Source of the DNA: an uncultured Veillonellaceae bacterium
GTDB lineage: Bacteria; Bacillota; Negativicutes; Veillonellales; Dialisteraceae
Direction of reading: 5' to 3'
Length of the DNA stretch: 64,000 nt
Assembly (NCBI GenBank): GCA_958348245.1
Contig: CATVYJ010000004.1
Span: 124,001 to 188,000, forward strand
Shown here one piece after another: positions 8,305-16,890 of this stretch; the first letter of the stretch is position 1, and each line of letters begins with the position of its first letter. The notes beneath the pieces were generated by a model. The model saw only the letters and a program-made list of their open reading frames with translations. It did not search any database and was not told where the DNA came from. The position numbers and the translations under genes are program-made.

Positions 8305-9126
8305 TTATACCCCCGCGGCGGGCGCGGTGCCTTCCGCCCCGGCGCGGACAGGCGCTTCGGGCAGGATCTCCACGGTCACCTCCGGCTCGCGGCTGGTGAT
8401 CTCCACCAGCACGTCCGCGCCGGACGCGGCGGTTCCGTCCGCATCCGCAGGCGCTTTGTCCGCAGCCCCGCCGGAGGCGGCCCCGTTCTCCCGGGGATTC
8501 TCTTTTGTATCCCCGCGGCGCGTCTCTGCGACGGCTTCAGGCTTCGCCGCGTCCGTCTTCGTTTCCGCCGCGGCGACTTCGGTCTTCGATGCGTCCGCCG
8601 GCGTTTCCGCCGAAACTTTTTCCGGAGCGGCGTCCGCCGGACGCTCCGGCTCGATGGACACCGTCACGTCCGCGGCGGCGCTTTTCCCCGCTTCTTTCGC
8701 TTCCCACTGCTTCATGAGCGCCTGCTGGATCTCGTCCACAAACTGCGCCTGCCGCAGGGGATCATTCAGGATGGTGCGGATGCGCGCCGCGCAGGCCGCG
8801 TCGAAGCTGTCCGTGCGGACAGGCTCCCACGTCCCGTCCGCGCCACGCACCGCGTCCTTCTCTCCGCCGGAAATGCGGTATGCCGCCCGCGTCACGGACG
8901 TGCGGTTCTTTTCATCTGACCGGAGAATCATCACCTCGGCCACAATGCTGCTGTCTTCCGCGTCCACAATATGCACCGACGATTCATCCATGTACGCCGC
9001 GCCTTTTTCCATCTGCACGAGCTTCACCGCGGCGGTCTCCGCCTTCGGCACGCCGTCCGCCGCCTGCGCCGCGCCCGGCAGGACGAGCAGCCCCGCCAGG
9101 ACGGCCGGCCAGATTGATTGTTTCAT
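8305..9126 (-). CDS. Exported protein with Ala/Glu-rich low-complexity C-terminus
   Basis: 273 residues. Residues 1-22 (MKQSIWPAVLAGLLVLPGAAQA) are a textbook signal peptide. The N-terminal half of the mature protein (about 25-145) looks folded, with VHIVDAEDSSIVAEVMIL and the helix RTILNDPLRQAQFVDEIQQAL. From about residue 150 to the end it is low-complexity, rich in Ala, Glu, Asp, Thr and Pro, like a cell-wall or periplasmic spacer. No sortase motif, lipobox or catalytic signature is visible. GAGGTGAC precedes the ATG. Function unknown; a periplasmic or envelope role is inference from the signal peptide and spacer. Confidence 0.75.
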   Translation of the reverse strand: MKQSIWPAVLAGLLVLPGAAQAADGVPKAETAAVKLVQMEKGAAYMDESSVHIVDAEDSSIVAEVMILRSDEKNRTSVTRAAYRISGGEKDAVRGADGTWEPVRTDSFDAACAARIRTILNDPLRQAQFVDEIQQALMKQWEAKEAGKSAAADVTVSIEPERPADAAPEKVSAETPADASKTEVAAAETKTDAAKPEAVAETRRGDTKENPRENGAASGGAADKAPADADGTAASGADVLVEITSREPEVTVEILPEAPVRAGAEGTAPAAGV

Positions 9127-9266
9127 ACGTCACCTCGCTGCGCCCGCAGGCGCTTTTCCACCACTGTCTTTATCTTTTACTTTATTAGTCCGCGATATTC
9201 TTATTTATTATAGCATACCCGCCGCGGCGCGCGCCGTCCGCCGGAGAAAAGCGCCGCTTCCGCGGC

Positions 9267-9295
9267 TTGACAGCGCGCGGAAAACAGTGTATTCT
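9267..9295 (+). promoter_or_regulatory. Promoter of tRNA-Ser
   Basis: Perfect -35 TTGACA (9267-9272), 17-bp spacer, -10 TATTCT (9290-9295), ending 17 bp before the tRNA. Confidence 0.88.
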
Positions 9296-9312
9296 AAATA
9301 AGTCACCGACAT

Positions 9313-9403
9313 GGAGTGGTACTCAAGCGGCTGAAGAGGACGGTTTGCTAAATCGTTAGACCGGGCAACCGGTGCGGGGGTTCGAATCCCCCCCACTCCG
9401 CCA
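9313..9403 (+). tRNA. tRNA-Ser (anticodon GCT)
   Basis: 91-nt class II tRNA with a 7-bp acceptor stem (GGAGTGG/CCACTCC), encoded CCA end, anticodon loop TTGCTAA, a long variable arm (CCGGGCAACCGG) and a TTCGAAT T-loop. It reads AGC/AGU serine codons. It stands alone between a strong promoter and a terminator. Confidence 0.96.
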
Positions 9404-9410
9404 GACAAAG

Positions 9411-9439
9411 GGCTCTCGGATATTTCCGGGAGCCTTTTT
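9411..9439 (+). terminator. Intrinsic terminator after tRNA-Ser
   Basis: GGCTCTCGGA/TCCGGGAGCC 10-bp stem (one G-U) with a TATT loop and five T residues, 7 nt after the CCA end. Confidence 0.88.
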
Positions 9440-9462
9440 CGCGCGCCTTTTTTCCCTGTTTC

Positions 9463-9491
9463 TTGAAAATCCCATGAGGGCTTTCTATAAT
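9463..9491 (+). promoter_or_regulatory. Promoter of the glutamine amidotransferase/permease pair
   Basis: -35 TTGAAA (9463-9468), 17-bp spacer, -10 TATAAT (9486-9491), about 80 bp before the start codon. Confidence 0.8.
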
Positions 9492-9569
9492 AGGCCTATG
9501 CTTTTCCGCTTTTATCCACGACGGATAGACGCGGTAAAGCAAAAAAGAAATGACACAGGGGGAATTTGT

Positions 9570-10307
9570 ATGACAAAACTTCGTATCGCCATCACGGCGG
9601 ACACGTATCCTTACGCGTCGGACGTGACGAATCTGGTGCGCGCGCCTTTCACGGCCCGCGGTCTGGTGGATGTGATCCACGCGCTGGGGGCGCTCCCCAT
9701 CGTGCTGCCCGATGTGCCCGGCGCAAAGGGCGAGGACTACGCGGAGCTTTTCGACGCGCTGGTCCTGCCGGGCGGCCCGGACATGGATCCGACGTTCTTC
9801 GGCGAGGAGCCCACGTGGCACATCGGCACCACCAATTATCTCCGCGACGTATTTGAAACGGAAATCTTCCGGGCGTTCCACGCGTCCGGCAAGCCCATCT
9901 TCGGCATCTGCCGGGGCTGCCAGCTCATCAACACGGTCATGGGCGGCACGGTGTATCAGGATCTGCCGTCGCAGAATCCCGCGGCGTACATCCGCCACTC
10001 TCAGGCGGCGCCGGGCAGCTATCCCACGCACCACGTACAGGTGGAGGCGGAGAGCGTCCTCGCCCATGCGCTGGGCGCAACGGCGTACGTCAATTCCCGC
10101 CATCATCAGGCCATCAGGGACGTCGCGCCCGGCCTGTGGGCGACGGCGAAAGCGCCGGACGGCGTGGTGGAATGCGTCGAATCGAAAGGTTCGGACCAGA
10201 TCGTCGCCGTGCAGTGGCATCCGGAAAACATGTGGCAGGAGCATCCGGAAATGAAACAGCTCTTCGCCGATTTCATCGCCCGCGCAGACGCATTCCGCCG
10301 GGGCTGA
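9570..10307 (+). CDS. Class I glutamine amidotransferase-like gamma-glutamyl hydrolase (peptidase C26)
   Basis: 245 residues of the peptidase C26/PuuD group, which hydrolyses gamma-glutamyl amide bonds (for example gamma-glutamyl-GABA). The nucleophile is the first Cys of FGICRGCQLIN (around residue 113). The catalytic His/Glu pair is in VQWHPENM, and the oxyanion-loop sequence LVLPGGPDMDP and the typical SRHHQAI are present. The ATG at 9570 follows AGGGGGAA; an upstream in-frame Met at 9372 would run through the tRNA and is rejected. It is followed after 70 nt by an amino-acid permease, so the pair probably imports and processes an amino acid or gamma-glutamyl compound. Exact substrate is not deducible. 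Confidence 0.88.
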   Translation: MTKLRIAITADTYPYASDVTNLVRAPFTARGLVDVIHALGALPIVLPDVPGAKGEDYAELFDALVLPGGPDMDPTFFGEEPTWHIGTTNYLRDVFETEIFRAFHASGKPIFGICRGCQLINTVMGGTVYQDLPSQNPAAYIRHSQAAPGSYPTHHVQVEAESVLAHALGATAYVNSRHHQAIRDVAPGLWATAKAPDGVVECVESKGSDQIVAVQWHPENMWQEHPEMKQLFADFIARADAFRRG

Positions 10308-10377
10308 TCCATCTTGCACGGCCGGCGCGCTTCTTTCCTGTTCCCGGACAGCGCCGGCCCGAAAGGAGACGAAACAC

Positions 10378-11670
10378 ATGGGGACAAATAAACTGGGTTT
10401 CTGGAGCATCGTGCTCCTGGGCATCAACGGCATCATCGGCTCGGGGATCTTCCTCCTGCCGAATAAGGCGGTGGCTCTCATCGGGCCGGCGAGCCTCCTC
10501 GTGATGGTCTTCGACATGCTGCTCGTGCTGGCCATCACGTTCTGCTTCGCCGAGGCGAGCGGCCTCTTCAAGGACAACGGCGGCGCCTATATTTACGCGA
10601 AGGAAGCCTTCGGCGATTTCATCGGCTACGAAGTGGGCTTCCTCACGTGGATCACGCGCATCATCGCCTTCTCCACCATGGGCGTGGGATTTGCCACGGC
10701 GCTGGCCGGGGTCTATCCTTCCCTTTCGAGCGATTTCATGAAAAACGTGATCGTCACGGCGATCTTCCTGCTCCTCGCCGGGGTGAATCTCTTCGGCGTG
10801 CCGCTCTACAAGATCGTGCAGAACGTGGCCACCATCGCGAAGATCGTGCCGTTCATTCTCTTCATCGGCATAGGCATTTTCTTCATCGAGCCGGCCAATT
10901 TCACGCCGCTCTTCCCGAACGGTGTCTACACCCCGGGGAGTTTCGGCGCGGCGGCGGTCATGCTCTTCTTCGCCTTCACGGGCTTTGAAAGTCTCGCGGT
11001 GGCGGCGGCGGAAATGGAAAATCCTCAGAAAAATCTGCCGAAAGCGACGCTTATCACCATCTTCACCGTGTCCGCCATTTACGTGCTGCTTCTGGCGTGC
11101 GCCATCGGCATCATGGGCATGGAGCTGGCGGACACCACCGCGCCGGTGCAGGAAGCGTTCAGCCGCATCGCCGGGCCCTTCGGCACGGCGGTGGTCGCCG
11201 CGGGCACGCTCGTCTCCATCGGCAGCCTCTGCATCGGTTCGTCCTTCGTGACGCCCCACAGCTGCCTGGCTCTCGCGGAGCAGCACATGCTCCCCGCGTT
11301 CATGGCGAAGCGCAACCGCTTCGGCGCGCCGTACTGGTCGATCATCGTCTCCACGGTCATCGCCATGCTCATCGCCTACACGGGCGGCTTCACGTTCCTC
11401 GCGTCCATCAGCGTGGTGTCCCGCTTCTCGCAGTACATCCCCACGTGCCTCTCCATTCCGGTCTTCCGGAAGAAGATGCCCGACGCACCCCGGGCCTTCC
11501 GCATTCCCTTCGGCCCGGTGATCCCGCTCATCGCGACGGGCGTGAGCGTGTGGCTCCTCGCGCAGGCCACGGCGCAGCAGCTCGTCATGGGTCTCGGCGC
11601 AGCCGTCGTCGCAGTACCTTTCTACTACTTCGTACACAGAAGGAAGGTGCGCGGCGCGCAGGCCGCCTGA
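10378..11670 (+). CDS. APC-superfamily amino-acid permease
   Basis: 430-residue integral membrane transporter with about 12 predicted helices. The first helix carries the APC substrate-loop signature GINGIIGSGIFLLPNKAV, with the unwound G-S-G-I-F at residues 21-25. TM6 (FFAFTGFESLAVAAAEMENPQ) has the typical FxGFE motif followed by the conserved NP. GAAAGGAGACG gives a good ribosome binding site. It lies 70 nt after the gamma-glutamyl hydrolase gene with no intervening terminator, so it is probably co-transcribed. Related proteins include amino-acid antiporters and polyamine or GABA carriers; specificity is not readable. Confidence 0.9.
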   Translation: MGTNKLGFWSIVLLGINGIIGSGIFLLPNKAVALIGPASLLVMVFDMLLVLAITFCFAEASGLFKDNGGAYIYAKEAFGDFIGYEVGFLTWITRIIAFSTMGVGFATALAGVYPSLSSDFMKNVIVTAIFLLLAGVNLFGVPLYKIVQNVATIAKIVPFILFIGIGIFFIEPANFTPLFPNGVYTPGSFGAAAVMLFFAFTGFESLAVAAAEMENPQKNLPKATLITIFTVSAIYVLLLACAIGIMGMELADTTAPVQEAFSRIAGPFGTAVVAAGTLVSIGSLCIGSSFVTPHSCLALAEQHMLPAFMAKRNRFGAPYWSIIVSTVIAMLIAYTGGFTFLASISVVSRFSQYIPTCLSIPVFRKKMPDAPRAFRIPFGPVIPLIATGVSVWLLAQATAQQLVMGLGAAVVAVPFYYFVHRRKVRGAQAA

Positions 11671-11675
11671 CAAAT

Positions 11676-11714
11676 CAAAAAGCCGTCTGCCCCTTTTGGG
11701 CGGACGGCTTTTTT
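11676..11714. terminator. Bidirectional terminator between the permease and ABC-F genes
   Basis: A 13-bp stem (AAGCCGTCTGCCC) with a TTTT loop flanked by A- and T-runs on both sides; serves the convergent permease and ABC-F genes. Confidence 0.9.
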
Positions 11715-11743
11715 CATGCGCGGCCGCGCAGGCCTCCTTCCGC

Positions 11744-13408
11744 TTATTCCAAACGGCGGGGCCGCCAGCCGGCCCATTTCTTTTTCCATTCCTCCGGCGT
11801 ATTCTTCTCGTAATAATAGTGGAGCAGCGCCTCCGAGTAGGGCTCGATGCGCCCTTCGGGGAGGATGAGCATGCGGCTGATGCCGATCTGGCCCGCGAAG
11901 GCCGGGTTGTGGCTCACGGCGAGGATCGTCCCGTCGAAGTCGCGGAAGTTCCGCCCCAGGATCTCCTGCGTGTCCGGGTCGAGATGGTTCGTGGGCTCGT
12001 CGAGGACGAGGAGATTCGCCCGGCGGAGGAGGAGCTGGCAGAGGGCGACCCGCGCCTTCTCCCCCGGAGAGAGTACGGCGGCCTTTTTGTATACGTCGGC
12101 TCTGCGGAAGAGGAAATTGGCCAGGATGCGCCGCAGCTCCCGTTCCGTATGCGTCCCGTCGTCCACATTTTCGAGGACGGTCTTCTCCGGGTCGAGCGTC
12201 TCCAGCTCCTGCGCGTAATAGGCGATGTCCGTCTTCGGATGGTATACGATGGCCCCGCGGGTGGGCGTGAGAATTTTCATGACGAGCTTCAGCAGCGTGG
12301 ACTTGCCCACGCCGTTCTCCCCCACCACGAGAAAGCGCTCCTTCCCGTGGAGGAGGAAGGACAGGTCCCGGTAGAGGAGCGGGCTCTGCGGGTAATGGAA
12401 TCCCACCCGATCCGCTTCGAGCGGCACCGCGCCCCCTTCCTGCCGGGGACGGAGATCCATCTTCACACGGCCGTACGCAGGCTCCTGCGGGATGAGCTCC
12501 TTCCGCTTCTTCTCGAGGCGGAGCGCCCGCTCTTCTCCCATGCGCTTCAGCGCGTGGTTCGTCTGGCTCGCCTGTTTCGCTTTCTGCACGAAATCCGCGA
12601 GCTTTTTGATTTCCTTCTGCTGGTGCACCGCCTGCAGGGCCCGCACGCGCTTCTCCTCTTCGTACTTCTGGCGGTATGTGTCGTAATTGCCGTCGTATAC
12701 GGCGATCTTGTGCGTGACTTTATTGAGGAAGACGATCTTGTGGATGATCTGATTGAGGAAATCCACGTCGTGGCTGATGATGAGCACGGAGCCGAGGTAA
12801 TGTTTCAGATACTGGATGACGAAATCCCGGGTGGTCTCGTCCAGATGGTTCGTGGGCTCGTCCAGGAGCAGCACGTCCGCCCGGGAGAAGAGGAGCCGCG
12901 CGAAGGCCATCTTTGATTTCTGCCCGCCCGAGAGCATCCGCATGGGCCGGACGAACAGATCCGGGTCGATGCGCATGCCGTCGGCGAGGGCGAGCAGCTC
13001 GTCCTCTGCGCCGTAGGGATCCGCCGCGTCGAGCGCCTCCTGCTTCCGCTGCATCTCCCGAAGGAGCGCGGCCTGCGCGTCCCCTTCCGCCGTTTCGAGC
13101 GCTTTGTAAATCTCCTCCAGCTCCGCTTCGAGCCGCCGGATGGGCCGGCCCGACAGGAGGTACTCCCACACGGTGCGCGTTTCGTCGTCCAGGGCGATTT
13201 CCTGCGGAAGATACCCCAGGCGCGCCCGCCCTATGGACACGCTCCCGCTGTCGAGAGGGATCTCCCCGAGAATCACCCGGAAGAGGGTGGTCTTCCCCGC
13301 GCCGTTTACGCCCACGATACCCGCTTTGTCGCCCTCCCCGAGGGTAAATTCCGCGTCGTCATAAACGGTCGTCAGACCGAAGGAAAGACGCATGTGCGTT
13401 CCTTTCAT
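11744..13408 (-). CDS. ABC-F family ATPase (ribosome-associated type)
   Basis: 554-residue protein with two nucleotide-binding domains and no membrane segment. Domain 1 has Walker A GVNGAGKTT (about 33-41), signature MLSGGQKSKM and Walker B VLLLDEPTNHLDE. A charged linker of roughly 80 residues (EEEKRVRALQAVHQQKEIKK onward) is the P-site tether typical of ABC-F translation factors. Domain 2 has GENGVGKST, LSPGEKARV and LLVLDEPTNHLDP. These proteins act on the ribosome (Uup/EttA/YkpA-like), some giving antibiotic resistance. ATGs at 13408 and 13393 both have ribosome binding sites. The first domain is short at its N-terminus (RLSFGLTTVYDD). It could be a housekeeping or resistance-type member; the sequence does not decide. 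Confidence 0.93.
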   Translation of the reverse strand: MKGTHMRLSFGLTTVYDDAEFTLGEGDKAGIVGVNGAGKTTLFRVILGEIPLDSGSVSIGRARLGYLPQEIALDDETRTVWEYLLSGRPIRRLEAELEEIYKALETAEGDAQAALLREMQRKQEALDAADPYGAEDELLALADGMRIDPDLFVRPMRMLSGGQKSKMAFARLLFSRADVLLLDEPTNHLDETTRDFVIQYLKHYLGSVLIISHDVDFLNQIIHKIVFLNKVTHKIAVYDGNYDTYRQKYEEEKRVRALQAVHQQKEIKKLADFVQKAKQASQTNHALKRMGEERALRLEKKRKELIPQEPAYGRVKMDLRPRQEGGAVPLEADRVGFHYPQSPLLYRDLSFLLHGKERFLVVGENGVGKSTLLKLVMKILTPTRGAIVYHPKTDIAYYAQELETLDPEKTVLENVDDGTHTERELRRILANFLFRRADVYKKAAVLSPGEKARVALCQLLLRRANLLVLDEPTNHLDPDTQEILGRNFRDFDGTILAVSHNPAFAGQIGISRMLILPEGRIEPYSEALLHYYYEKNTPEEWKKKWAGWRPRRLE

Positions 13409-13588
13409 GGGATGCTCCTTTCATGAAAAAAGCGCCGGACGAGACTCCGCAGCGCTTCCCGCTTTCCGCGGCGCGCCCGTACAGCGCGTCTCCGGCGGGA
13501 AATGCTGCGGCATCTTATCCGGCGCGGCAGTTCCGATGTGCCATGCCTCCGATGACCGCCTTCAGTATACCCCGAAGGCGGGCGGCCG

Positions 13589-14374
13589 TCAAACGCCCGC
13601 GAGGTACCACTCGGGCTCGCGGCGGGGCGAGAGGAATTTCGACTCGCAGCCTGCGGCGATCATGGCCAGCGGCGGATGGTACACGCCCCGCGCGTGGACG
13701 GGGCAGGCGCGCACGCAGGCGAGGCAGTCGATGCATTTCGCCGGGTCCGTCTTCTCCGGATGGGCCGGGTCGATGGCTTCCGCCGGGCAGACCGCGGCGC
13801 ACCGGCGGCAGCGGACGCAGTCTTCATTCGCTTCGGGGTGGAACGGCATGGGCGGCGCGTCCCGGTACGGGCGGCGGCCCGGCACGGAGAGGCGCGCCCC
13901 TTCCGGCACGCCCCCGTCGAGGAGCGCCCGCACCGCCTGCGCAAACTGCGCCGTCTTCGCGAGGTCGCTCTCGTCGGGCCGCCCCGCGCCGATCTTTGCG
14001 GAGAACGTGTGCGGCGCGATCCATGCGGACGCCGCCACGCCCCGGAATCCTTTCGCCTCGCACAGGTCTTTCAGCTCGAGCAGCGCGTCGTCGTAGGCGC
14101 GGTTGCCGTAGCTCACGAGAAAGACCGCGGGCGTGCCGCACCCTTCGAGTCCGTCCCAGAGCCCCGGCACCGCGGGGAGCCGTCCGGCGTACACCGGCGC
14201 GCCGATGACGACGAGGTCCTCCGGTCCGAACCGGTGCGTTTCCTTCCGCACAAAGGGCACGGTGAGATTGACCGTATCGTGCGACGGCGCGAGCGCGGCC
14301 GCGACGGCTTCCGCGTAATGGGCCGTACCCCGGGTGGGGCTGAAATACACGGCGGTCACTTTCTGAATGGTCAT
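13589..14374 (-). CDS. EFR1-type flavodoxin/ferredoxin protein
   Basis: 261-residue electron-transfer protein. The N-terminal half is a flavodoxin-like fold: VTAVYFSPTRGTAHYAEAV matches the FMN phosphate loop (SPTRGT at 12-17), with a further flavin loop near VVIGAPVYAGRLP and VFLVSYGNRAYDDAL. The C-terminal half holds two [4Fe-4S] motifs, CVRCRRCAAVCP and CIDCLACVRACP (CxxCxxCxxxCP each). This domain order defines the EFR1/EFR ferredoxin family of anaerobes. It follows the two-component system's terminator and has no obvious partner gene, so its redox partners are unknown. The start ATG follows GAGGAATTGTC. Confidence 0.9.
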   Translation of the reverse strand: MTIQKVTAVYFSPTRGTAHYAEAVAAALAPSHDTVNLTVPFVRKETHRFGPEDLVVIGAPVYAGRLPAVPGLWDGLEGCGTPAVFLVSYGNRAYDDALLELKDLCEAKGFRGVAASAWIAPHTFSAKIGAGRPDESDLAKTAQFAQAVRALLDGGVPEGARLSVPGRRPYRDAPPMPFHPEANEDCVRCRRCAAVCPAEAIDPAHPEKTDPAKCIDCLACVRACPVHARGVYHPPLAMIAAGCESKFLSPRREPEWYLAGV

Positions 14375-14434
14375 GACAATTCCTCCTCCCGTTTCTTTCC
14401 TTCATCATACCCGCCGCGCGTCCGGCGCGCAATG

Positions 14435-14466
14435 GAAAAGGCCGCCCCTTTGGGACGGCCTCTTTG
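14435..14466 (-). terminator. Intrinsic terminator after the response regulator
   Basis: Minus-strand AGGCCGTCCC/GGGGCGGCCT stem with a short loop and TTTT tail, 5 nt after the stop at 14471. Confidence 0.85.
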
Positions 14467-14470
14467 TCGC

Positions 14471-15154
14471 TCACGGTTTGAATTTATAGCCCACGCCCCA
14501 GATGTTGAGGATGTGCTTCGGGTTCGCCGGGTCTTCTTCCACCGCTTCCCGGATGCGGTTGATGTGCACGGGGACGGTGGCGGTATTTCCGATGGGATCC
14601 ATGCCCCAGATGCGCGTGTAGAGCGCTTCCCGGCTGAACACATGGTCCGCATTGATCATGAGAAACTCCAGCAGCTTGAATTCTTTATTGGGCAGGCGTT
14701 TCTCCTGGCCGCGCACGGTGACCACATGACGGCTCGGGTCGAGGACGATGTCCGCGATGCGGATGGTGTCGTCCTTCTTCGTCCCCTTGAGCCGTTCGTA
14801 CTGGGCGAGCTGGGACTTCACCCGCGCCACGAGCACGCCCGGCGAGAAAGGCTTCTCCATGTAGCCGTCCGCGCCGAAGCCGAGGCCGCGGATCTTGTCG
14901 ATGTCGCTGCGCCGGGCGGTGACCATGATGATGGGGATGTCGATTTCCCCGCGGATGCGCCGGCAGATTTCAAAGCCGTCCATGCCGGGAAGCATCACAT
15001 CCAGCAGGATGAGGTCAAATCCCCCGGTGAGCGCGAGGCGCATTCCTTCCACGCCGTCTTCCGCGATGACCGTGCCGTATCCGGAGAGCTCCAGATAGTC
15101 CCGCTCGATGCCGGCGATTTCCTTATCGTCTTCGATGATTAAGATCCGTTTCAT
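14471..15154 (-). CDS. OmpR/PhoB-family response regulator
   Basis: 227 residues. The receiver domain has the acidic pocket IIEDD (8-10), the phosphoacceptor Asp52 in LILLDVMLPGMDG, a conserved Thr in IIMVTAR and Lys in YMEKPFSP. The C-terminal winged-helix domain (about 130-226) includes LPNKEFKLLEFLM, the typical transactivation-loop region, and ends HILNIWGVGYKFKP. It lies 24 nt after its histidine kinase gene and before a terminator, so kinase precedes regulator. Across the intergenic region is a divergent membrane glycosyltransferase preceded by tandem 10-bp repeats, a plausible target. The inducing signal is unknown. Confidence 0.95.
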   Translation of the reverse strand: MKRILIIEDDKEIAGIERDYLELSGYGTVIAEDGVEGMRLALTGGFDLILLDVMLPGMDGFEICRRIRGEIDIPIIMVTARRSDIDKIRGLGFGADGYMEKPFSPGVLVARVKSQLAQYERLKGTKKDDTIRIADIVLDPSRHVVTVRGQEKRLPNKEFKLLEFLMINADHVFSREALYTRIWGMDPIGNTATVPVHINRIREAVEEDPANPKHILNIWGVGYKFKP

Positions 15155-15178
15155 GATGTCCTTTCCGCCGCGCGCGGC

Positions 15179-16684
15179 TTATTTTGTACTGCAATCCGGC
15201 GGCGCGCCGTCCGCCGCGTCTTCCGCTTCCGGCCAGGAGAAACGGATCACGAGGCCCCGGGGCCGCCCGTTTTCCGCCCGGACCGCGCCGTGCATGATCT
15301 CCATGGCCCGGGCGGCGATGGCGAGGCCCAGGCCGCTGCCGCTGCCCGTCTTCGTACGCGCTTTGTCCGTGCGGTAAAACGCTTCGAAGAGATGCGGCAG
15401 CGCTTCTTCCGGCACGCCCGGCCCGTCGTCCGCCCCGTCGAGCCGGACTGTCCCGTCCGAAGCGGTGAGGGTGAGCGTGAGCCGGCCTTCCGGCGCGTCT
15501 TTATATTTGGCGCTGTTTGTAAACAGATTCAGCAGGATGCGCTCGATGAGGAGAGGGTTGCCGAGGATCGCGCCCTCCGTGTCCGCCTGAAAGACGATGC
15601 GGAGCCCTTTCCGGAGGAAGGCGTCCCGGTTGTCCTCCACGACGCGCCCGATCAGAGCCCGGAGGCGCACCGGTTCGAGCGGCACCGCCCGGTCTCCCAC
15701 GTCCATCTTCGACAGGAGAAAGAGCTGCTCCACCATCACGTCCAGCTCGTCCGACTTCCGGTGGATCACCTCAAGGTAGCGGCGGCGTTTTTCCTCCGTA
15801 TTCGCCACGCCGTCCAGCAGCCCCTCCACATAGGCCTTGATGGCCGTGAGGGGCGTGCGGATGTCGTGGGACATGCTGGCGATGAGCTCCTTCCGGTTTT
15901 CCTCCTCTTCCGCGCGCTGGCGGAGCGACGTGCCGAGCGCTTCCGTCATGGTGTTGAACGCGTTGAACACGGGGGTAAATTCATCCGTTTCCCCGTGAGC
16001 GAGCCGCACGGAGAGGTCGCCCTGCTCCACCTGCTCCGCCCCCTGCTTCAGCGCCCGGAGCGGCGGCAGGATGCGGCGGATCATGAAGTCCGCCAGAAAC
16101 CAGCTGGTGAGCGCGATGAACGCGAGGAGCGAAATGCCGAGGAAGGTGATCGTGCCCCGGCTCACGTGCTCCAGCCGGTCGTCCGTGCCGTGCGGCGCCT
16201 GGTGGCTGATGAAGTACAGGTAGTACGGCGTGTCCCCCACGGTGCGCTTGCGGAGGGTGCAGTATTCGTTGTCCCGGATGGAGACAAAGGCCCCCTTGTC
16301 TGGATTCTCCATCTCGTGCAGCCCCGCCGGGTCCGGCATATCCGGGAAGAGGCGGAGGAGGTCGGCGTTGCCGTACTGGTAGAGGAGACGGCTGTCCTTG
16401 TGGATCATGACGAAATTCTGCTCCGGGTCCAGCGCCTGAATGAGCCATCCGTAACCCGACGTATCGTCCATCTCGGCTTCGTCCCGCTTCCCGTGGAACA
16501 CCGCATTGTACAGGATGTCCGCGGCGCGGTTGTACTGGTCGCTGCTCTCCACGTAGATGTGGTTGCCGCTCTGGATGAAAGTGAAAAGCCCCGCCGCCAC
16601 GGTGAGCACCGTGATGAGCAGCATCAGCACCGGCGCGGCAAACATGGTGAGATGCGAAATCAGGAGTCTCTGCCGGATGGTCAT
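15179..16684 (-). CDS. Sensor histidine kinase (HAMP, HisKA, HATPase)
   Basis: 501 residues from the ATG at 16684; an upstream in-frame Met at 16765 lacks support, while GAGAAAGGCGG precedes 16684. TM1 is about residues 12-36, followed by a roughly 140-residue extracytoplasmic sensor region, then TM2 about 178-197 and a HAMP linker (RRILPPLRALKQGAEQVEQGD). The H box is SMSHDIRTPLTAI with His273. The N box FTNSAKYKD, G1 GADDGPGVPE and G2 GSGSGLGLAIA complete the ATPase. It is the first gene of a kinase-regulator operon. The sensor region has no recognised domain, so the signal is unknown; the divergent glycosyltransferase suggests an envelope cue. Confidence 0.95.
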   Translation of the reverse strand: MTIRQRLLISHLTMFAAPVLMLLITVLTVAAGLFTFIQSGNHIYVESSDQYNRAADILYNAVFHGKRDEAEMDDTSGYGWLIQALDPEQNFVMIHKDSRLLYQYGNADLLRLFPDMPDPAGLHEMENPDKGAFVSIRDNEYCTLRKRTVGDTPYYLYFISHQAPHGTDDRLEHVSRGTITFLGISLLAFIALTSWFLADFMIRRILPPLRALKQGAEQVEQGDLSVRLAHGETDEFTPVFNAFNTMTEALGTSLRQRAEEEENRKELIASMSHDIRTPLTAIKAYVEGLLDGVANTEEKRRRYLEVIHRKSDELDVMVEQLFLLSKMDVGDRAVPLEPVRLRALIGRVVEDNRDAFLRKGLRIVFQADTEGAILGNPLLIERILLNLFTNSAKYKDAPEGRLTLTLTASDGTVRLDGADDGPGVPEEALPHLFEAFYRTDKARTKTGSGSGLGLAIAARAMEIMHGAVRAENGRPRGLVIRFSWPEAEDAADGAPPDCSTK

Positions 16685-16790
16685 GCCCGCGCCGCCTTTC
16701 TCCGAAAATACTTTGCCTTCTATAGTGTAGCGCGGACGGCGCGAAGACGCCACGACCGGCCCCAATTGTTTAATTTTTCTTCAAACATTC

Positions 16791-16810
16791 CTGCACGATT
16801 CTGCATGATT
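16791..16810. promoter_or_regulatory. Tandem 10-bp direct repeats, candidate response-regulator site
   Basis: CTGCACGATT at 16791-16800 is repeated as CTGCATGATT at 16801-16810 (one mismatch, no gap). An imperfect dyad GATTCTG/CAGAATC (16797-16803 and 16816-16822) overlaps. Head-to-tail repeats at helical spacing are the usual form of OmpR-family sites. It sits about 50 bp upstream of the predicted glycosyltransferase transcription start. Confidence 0.55.
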
Positions 16811-16835
16811 TGCTACAGAATCATACAAACCTCCC

Positions 16836-16844
16836 TGCTATACT
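16836..16844 (+). promoter_or_regulatory. Extended -10 promoter of the glycosyltransferase gene
   Basis: TGCTATACT (TGN-TATACT) with no good -35, 46 bp before the start codon. The weak -35 and upstream repeats suit an activator-dependent promoter. Confidence 0.55.
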
Positions 16845-16890
16845 CGGGGCATTACAGGGGCAGGCGCCCCGATTACAGGAGGTCTTCCGC

